Assembly: GCA_041499965.1 (NCBI GenBank)
Contig: JBGQLG010000249.1
Span: 1-7,581 of the forward strand
Direction: 5' to 3'
Length of the DNA stretch: 7,581 nt
DNA from: AR5 sp041499965
GTDB taxonomy: Bacteria; Methylomirabilota; Methylomirabilia; Rokubacteriales; CSP1-6
The notes under the pieces are model-generated. The model ran no database searches, was not told where the DNA came from, and was given only the letters and a program-made list of their open reading frames with translations. Shown here in pieces: positions 4,857 through 7,581 of the stretch. The stretch's first letter is position 1, and the number at the start of each line of letters is the position of its first letter. The position numbers and the translations under genes are program-made.

Positions 4857-6680
4857 ATGAAGCGCTCGCTGAGGAAGCTGGTGTTCGTGGAGCCGAAGTC
4901 CACGCATCTGCACATCTACAGCCGCGTCTGTATTCCCCGCCTCGGCTCGGTCCTCCTGGGCACCATCATGCGGGCCAAGGGCTACGACGTGCGCGTATAC
5001 ATCGAGGACATCCAGGCCATCGACATGAGCGAGCTCCATGCGGCCGACCTCGTCGCCGTCTCCGCCATCACCTCGACGGCGCCGCAGTCCTACAAGCTCG
5101 CCGACACGATGCGGGCGGCCGGCAAGGTCGTGGTCATGGGGGGCACCCACACGAGCTTCATGTCCGAGGAGGGCATGCAGCACGCCGACTTCGTCGTCCG
5201 CGGCGAGGGGGAGTTCGCCTTCCAGGAGCTCGTCGACGCCATCCAGCGCGGCGATGGCTTCGACAAGATCCAGAACCTGACCTACCGGACCGACGAGGGA
5301 CGCGTCGTCAGCAACCCCGAGCGGCCCAAGATCCCCAACCTCGACGTCAATCCGATCCCCGACTACCACCTGATCAGCGGCTGGAAGCCGGGCGGGGTCA
5401 TCTCGGTGGCCACCTCCCGGGGGTGCCCGTTCTCCTGCACGTTCTGCTCGGTGCCCGGCATGTACGGCCACGCCTTCCGGACCCACTCGATCGATCGGGT
5501 GCTGGAAGAGCTGCAGCTGCACAAGGGCAACATGTACACGTTCTTCGCCGACGACATCTTCACGGCGAACAAGAAGCGGGTGAAGGAGCTGTTGCGGAAG
5601 ATGATCGAGCGCAACCTGACGCCGCAGTGGGGCGCCCAGGTGCGGACGGAGACCGTGGACGACCCCGAGCTGCTGCAGCTGATGCACGACTCCAACTGCT
5701 TCAACGTCTACGTCGGCTTCGAGTCGATCAACCCGCGCACGCTCAAGCTCTTCCAGAAGAAGCAGGACCTGGCCAAGATCGAGCGGTCCATCGAGCGGTT
5801 CCACGAGCACAAGATCCGCATCCACGGCATGTTCGTGGTCGGCTCCGACGAGGACGACGTCGAGACGATCGACGCCACCGCCGAGTTCGCGCTCAAGCAC
5901 GACATCGATTCGATCCAGTTCATGATCCTCACGCCCATCCCCGGCTCGCCCGACTGGGACACCCTCTACGACAAGGGTGACAAGTACGTGATCAACCGGA
6001 ACTGGACCTTCTACGACGGGCACCACGCCGTGCACCAGCCCCGGCGGATGAGCCCCTGGGAGCTGCAGACGGCGGCCATCGGCGCCATGGAGAAGTTCTA
6101 CTCGTGGCGGGGGATCGCCAAGAAGCTGCTCAAGCGCGATCTCTATTACGTGACGATCCGCTACTGGGGCAAGAAGATGCTGCGGCAGTGGTGGAAGGAC
6201 GAGGACAATCGCGCCTACGTCGACTGGCTCAAGACCCAGCTCTACGCCGAGGCCCGGGAATTCGGGCACCGGTCGGTGAAGACGGTCGGCCTGCCCGCCG
6301 CGCTGCTGCAGGACAAGCTGGGCCTGTTGCTCCAGCGGTTCCTCGGCGAGCTGGGGGTGACGGTGGTGCCGCTGGCCGAGGCGGCGATGGAAGGGGCCAC
6401 GACGCGCGCGCGCGAGGCCATCGACTGCCTCATCACGCCGATCGTCAAGCGGGCCGAGCAGGGCAAGGAGGAGTTCTACACGAACCTCGCCACCGTGAGC
6501 GAGGCCCTCCACGCGCAATGGGACAAGCTCCCCAGGGTGGCCTTCCCGGTCATCGGCGGTCAGGGACCGGTCTTCGAGCCGTTCGCCAAGATCGGCCTGC
6601 TCGTCACCCAGAACCTCGACCGTATTCGCGAAGCCTACAAGTCCGCCGGCGTGGCCGAGGGGCTCTGGGAGGCGGCGTAG
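4857..6680 (+). CDS. B12-binding-domain radical SAM protein, specific function unknown
   Basis: The 607-residue protein has the architecture of cobalamin-dependent (class B type) radical SAM enzymes, many of which methylate unreactive carbon atoms. Residues about 8-135 form a Rossmann-like B12-binding domain (PRLGSVLLGTIMRAKGYDV, then VVVMGGTHTSFM and VVRGEGEFAFQELV) without the DxHxxG ligand motif, as usual in this class. Residues about 180-395 are the radical SAM core, with the 4Fe-4S ligands Cys190, Cys194 and Cys197 in RGCPFSCTFCSV, followed by FFADDIFTANKKRV, VYVGFESINPRTL, GMFVVGSDED and LTPIPGSP. The core ends with YDGHHAVHQPRRMSPWEL, as in relatives such as the BchE/Hpn-type proteins. 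Residues about 400-607 are an extended, apparently helical part: a basic/aromatic stretch (FYSWRGIAKKLLKRDLYYV) and then a region I do not recognise. There is no signal peptide. The gene stands alone with its own promoter and structured leader, so context gives no substrate. Confidence 0.9.
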   Translation: MKRSLRKLVFVEPKSTHLHIYSRVCIPRLGSVLLGTIMRAKGYDVRVYIEDIQAIDMSELHAADLVAVSAITSTAPQSYKLADTMRAAGKVVVMGGTHTSFMSEEGMQHADFVVRGEGEFAFQELVDAIQRGDGFDKIQNLTYRTDEGRVVSNPERPKIPNLDVNPIPDYHLISGWKPGGVISVATSRGCPFSCTFCSVPGMYGHAFRTHSIDRVLEELQLHKGNMYTFFADDIFTANKKRVKELLRKMIERNLTPQWGAQVRTETVDDPELLQLMHDSNCFNVYVGFESINPRTLKLFQKKQDLAKIERSIERFHEHKIRIHGMFVVGSDEDDVETIDATAEFALKHDIDSIQFMILTPIPGSPDWDTLYDKGDKYVINRNWTFYDGHHAVHQPRRMSPWELQTAAIGAMEKFYSWRGIAKKLLKRDLYYVTIRYWGKKMLRQWWKDEDNRAYVDWLKTQLYAEAREFGHRSVKTVGLPAALLQDKLGLLLQRFLGELGVTVVPLAEAAMEGATTRAREAIDCLITPIVKRAEQGKEEFYTNLATVSEALHAQWDKLPRVAFPVIGGQGPVFEPFAKIGLLVTQNLDRIREAYKSAGVAEGLWEAA

Positions 6681-6697
6681 AGCCCCCCGGCGGGCTC
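6680..6697. terminator. Possible bidirectional terminator hairpin
   Basis: GAGCCC-(6 nt)-GGGCTC is a 6-bp G-C-rich stem touching the stop codons of both convergent genes (TAG 6678-6680 on plus, TGA 6698-6696 on minus). No T-run follows on either side, so strength is uncertain. The genes are only 15 bp apart and this is the only dyad between them. Confidence 0.4.
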
Positions 6698-7438
6698 AGG
6701 ACCAGTCGATGCGCCAGATGGGGCCCATGAAGTCGAGGGGCCCCTCGAAGCGCAGGAACGCCGGCGCCTCGCCGCCGGCGATCCAGCACTTCACGTCCGG
6801 GAGGTCGGTCACCAGCAGCGAGGCGAGCAGGCCGAGCTGGGGCCGGACCAGGGATCGCGTCGCGAGCACCGCCGCATCGTTGACCGTCAAGGGATCCTCG
6901 GCGGCCGGGGTCAGCAGCATCTTGATGAGCCGCGGCTTGGGCGTGAACGCGACGATCTGCACCACCGTCGAGTCACCCGCCGGCATGTTCTTCATGAGCA
7001 TCGACAGCAGGCCGTTGTAGGCGTCCAGCGGCAGCTCGAACTCGCCCTGCAGTAGCTCCTCAGGGCTGTCCTCGTCCGCGCGATAGCGAACGGCGTAGCG
7101 GCCCGGTGGCCCGGTCGACGCTGGCCTCCAGCGTCGACCGGGAACGATGGGCCTCGCTGGACGATACAGTAGCTGAGCAGCGTGAACACGCCCCGCTGGG
7201 AGAACAGCACGCGCTCGTCGTACAGTGAGCCGTCCCGGAACCGGAAGACCAGGCGGCTCTCCACGACGTCGCCGCCCCGGGGCACCTGGCTCAGCTCACC
7301 CTGAGCCAGCTTCTCGCCGCTCAGCCACCGCAAGACCGGGAAGCCGACGGCGACCGGGTCGGCCGTGGCCGCGCCCGCGGCGAGGGTCGTCACCAGAGCG
7401 AGCAGGGCTCCCAGCGTCGTCCTGAGCATGGGCGACAC
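6696..7438 (-). pseudogene. Secreted hypothetical protein, frameshifted
   Basis: The 5' part starts at ATG 7438 with a clear signal peptide (LRTTLGALLALVTTLAAGAATA, probable cleavage at ATA|DP) and reads sensibly to LLSYCIVQRGPSFP near 7140. The 3' part, in another frame, runs from RYAVRYRADEDSPEELLQGE near 7099 to the TGA at 6696, including QIVAFTPKPRL, PQLGLLASLLV and GPLDFMGPIWRIDWS. Between them a third frame reads STLEASVDRATG. Removing one base near 7138-7140 and one near 7100-7101 joins all three into about 246 residues, so I infer two single-base insertions, either real or sequencing/assembly errors. A perfect 15-bp inverted repeat covers the first site. I do not recognise the family with confidence; a small exported DUF3108-like protein is only a guess. 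No clear Shine-Dalgarno precedes the ATG. Confidence 0.7.
7110..7142. repeat. Perfect 15-bp inverted repeat within the broken gene
   Basis: CCCGGTCGACGCTGG (7110-7124), a 3-bp loop CCT, and its exact complement CCAGCGTCGACCGGG (7128-7142). One inferred extra base lies in the outer end of the right arm, and the pairing is perfect only because that base is present. The second inferred insertion is about 10 bp beyond the left arm. Confidence 0.85.
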
Positions 7439-7465
7439 GGAGCGGAGGGGAACCCCGTGGGTGGA

Positions 7466-7481
7466 GCGCTCGAGAGAGCGC
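7466..7481. other. Short hairpin upstream of the secreted-protein gene
   Basis: GCGCTC-GAGA-GAGCGC is a perfect 6-bp stem in the 5' region of the minus-strand gene, next to GGGG-AA-CCCC at 7447-7456. They could lie in its leader, but no convincing promoter was found, so no role is assigned. Confidence 0.3.
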
Positions 7482-7534
7482 CGAAGCAGCTACGATTACG
7501 GAGCGTTAGGCTCGTGAACCGAAGACGGCCGTCG

Positions 7535-7581
7535 ATGTCCGGCTCGATGGACGAACTCCTCGTTGAGCGGCACCCCTTTTC
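7535..7581 (+). CDS. Possible start of a gene cut by the window end
   Basis: An ATG at 7535 opens MSGSMDELLVERHPF to the last full codon. An in-frame GTG at 7514, 10 bases after a GGAG, would add seven residues. The stretch ELLVERHPF resembles the N-terminus of some Crp/Fnr-type cyclic-nucleotide-binding regulators (a helix followed by HPF), but only 15 residues are visible and this is a weak guess. It would be divergent from the secreted-protein gene, across a region of about 75-95 bp. Confidence 0.3.
   Translation, partial: MSGSMDELLVERHPF

Noticed and set aside
4833..6518. Minus-strand open frame of 561 codons
   Set aside because: It lies antisense to the radical SAM gene, which has a full domain structure, iron-sulfur ligands and a Shine-Dalgarno; the antisense product is compositionally biased with no motif.
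7099..7142. Programmed -1 frameshift in the secreted-protein gene
   Set aside because: No good slippery heptamer in the right phase precedes the hairpin. A single -1 shift would read an Arg/Pro/Gly-rich bridge, whereas two single-base corrections give the more natural STLEASVDRATG.
1..7581. tRNA, rRNA, prophage genes, transposase or NrdR boxes
   Set aside because: I looked for each by eye on both strands and saw none. Weak NrdR boxes or degenerate RNAs could be missed without a covariance or matrix search.

Overview
The window is GC-rich bacterial chromosome, clearly above 60% G+C by eye, with dense coding and strong G/C third-position bias. It holds core housekeeping genes (thiI, glyA, nrdR), an EamA-type permease and a large B12-binding radical SAM protein. 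This would fit a deep-branching, uncultivated GC-rich lineage such as Rokubacteria/Methylomirabilota or a deltaproteobacterial relative. That placement is inference from composition and gene style, not something the sequence proves.

Layout: 1-1167 (+) is the 3' part of thiI, lacking only its first few codons. 1164-1963 is an unusually long, repeat-laden intergenic stretch of about 800 bp. It contains (a) a 265-bp element with 58-bp inverted arms, whose left edge supplies the thiI stop codon; (b) four diverged tandem copies of an 88-bp unit; (c) a perfect 11-bp hairpin; and (d) a good sigma70-type promoter whose predicted start falls on the glyA ATG. 1964-3755 (+) is a glyA-nrdR operon. nrdR overlaps tail-to-tail by 25 bp with an EamA/DMT permease on the minus strand (3731-4606, possibly 4648). 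A divergent control region of about 200 bp then separates the permease from a 607-aa radical SAM gene (4857-6680, +), which has a structured leader. 6696-7438 (-) is a secreted-protein gene broken by apparent frameshifts at a perfect 15-bp inverted repeat. The last bases (about 7535-7581, +) may be the start of another gene.

The genes do not form one pathway. thiI serves tRNA 4-thiouridylation and thiamine thiazole synthesis. glyA feeds one-carbon units to, among others, thymidylate synthesis, and nrdR represses ribonucleotide reductase, so the glyA-nrdR pair links one-carbon and deoxynucleotide supply. The permease and the radical SAM protein have no identifiable substrates. No defence system, CRISPR array, prophage or biosynthetic cluster is visible. 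The points most worth a second look are the repeat-filled thiI-glyA gap, the radical SAM protein with its roughly 200-residue helical C-terminal part, and the hairpin at the frameshifts in the secreted-protein gene.
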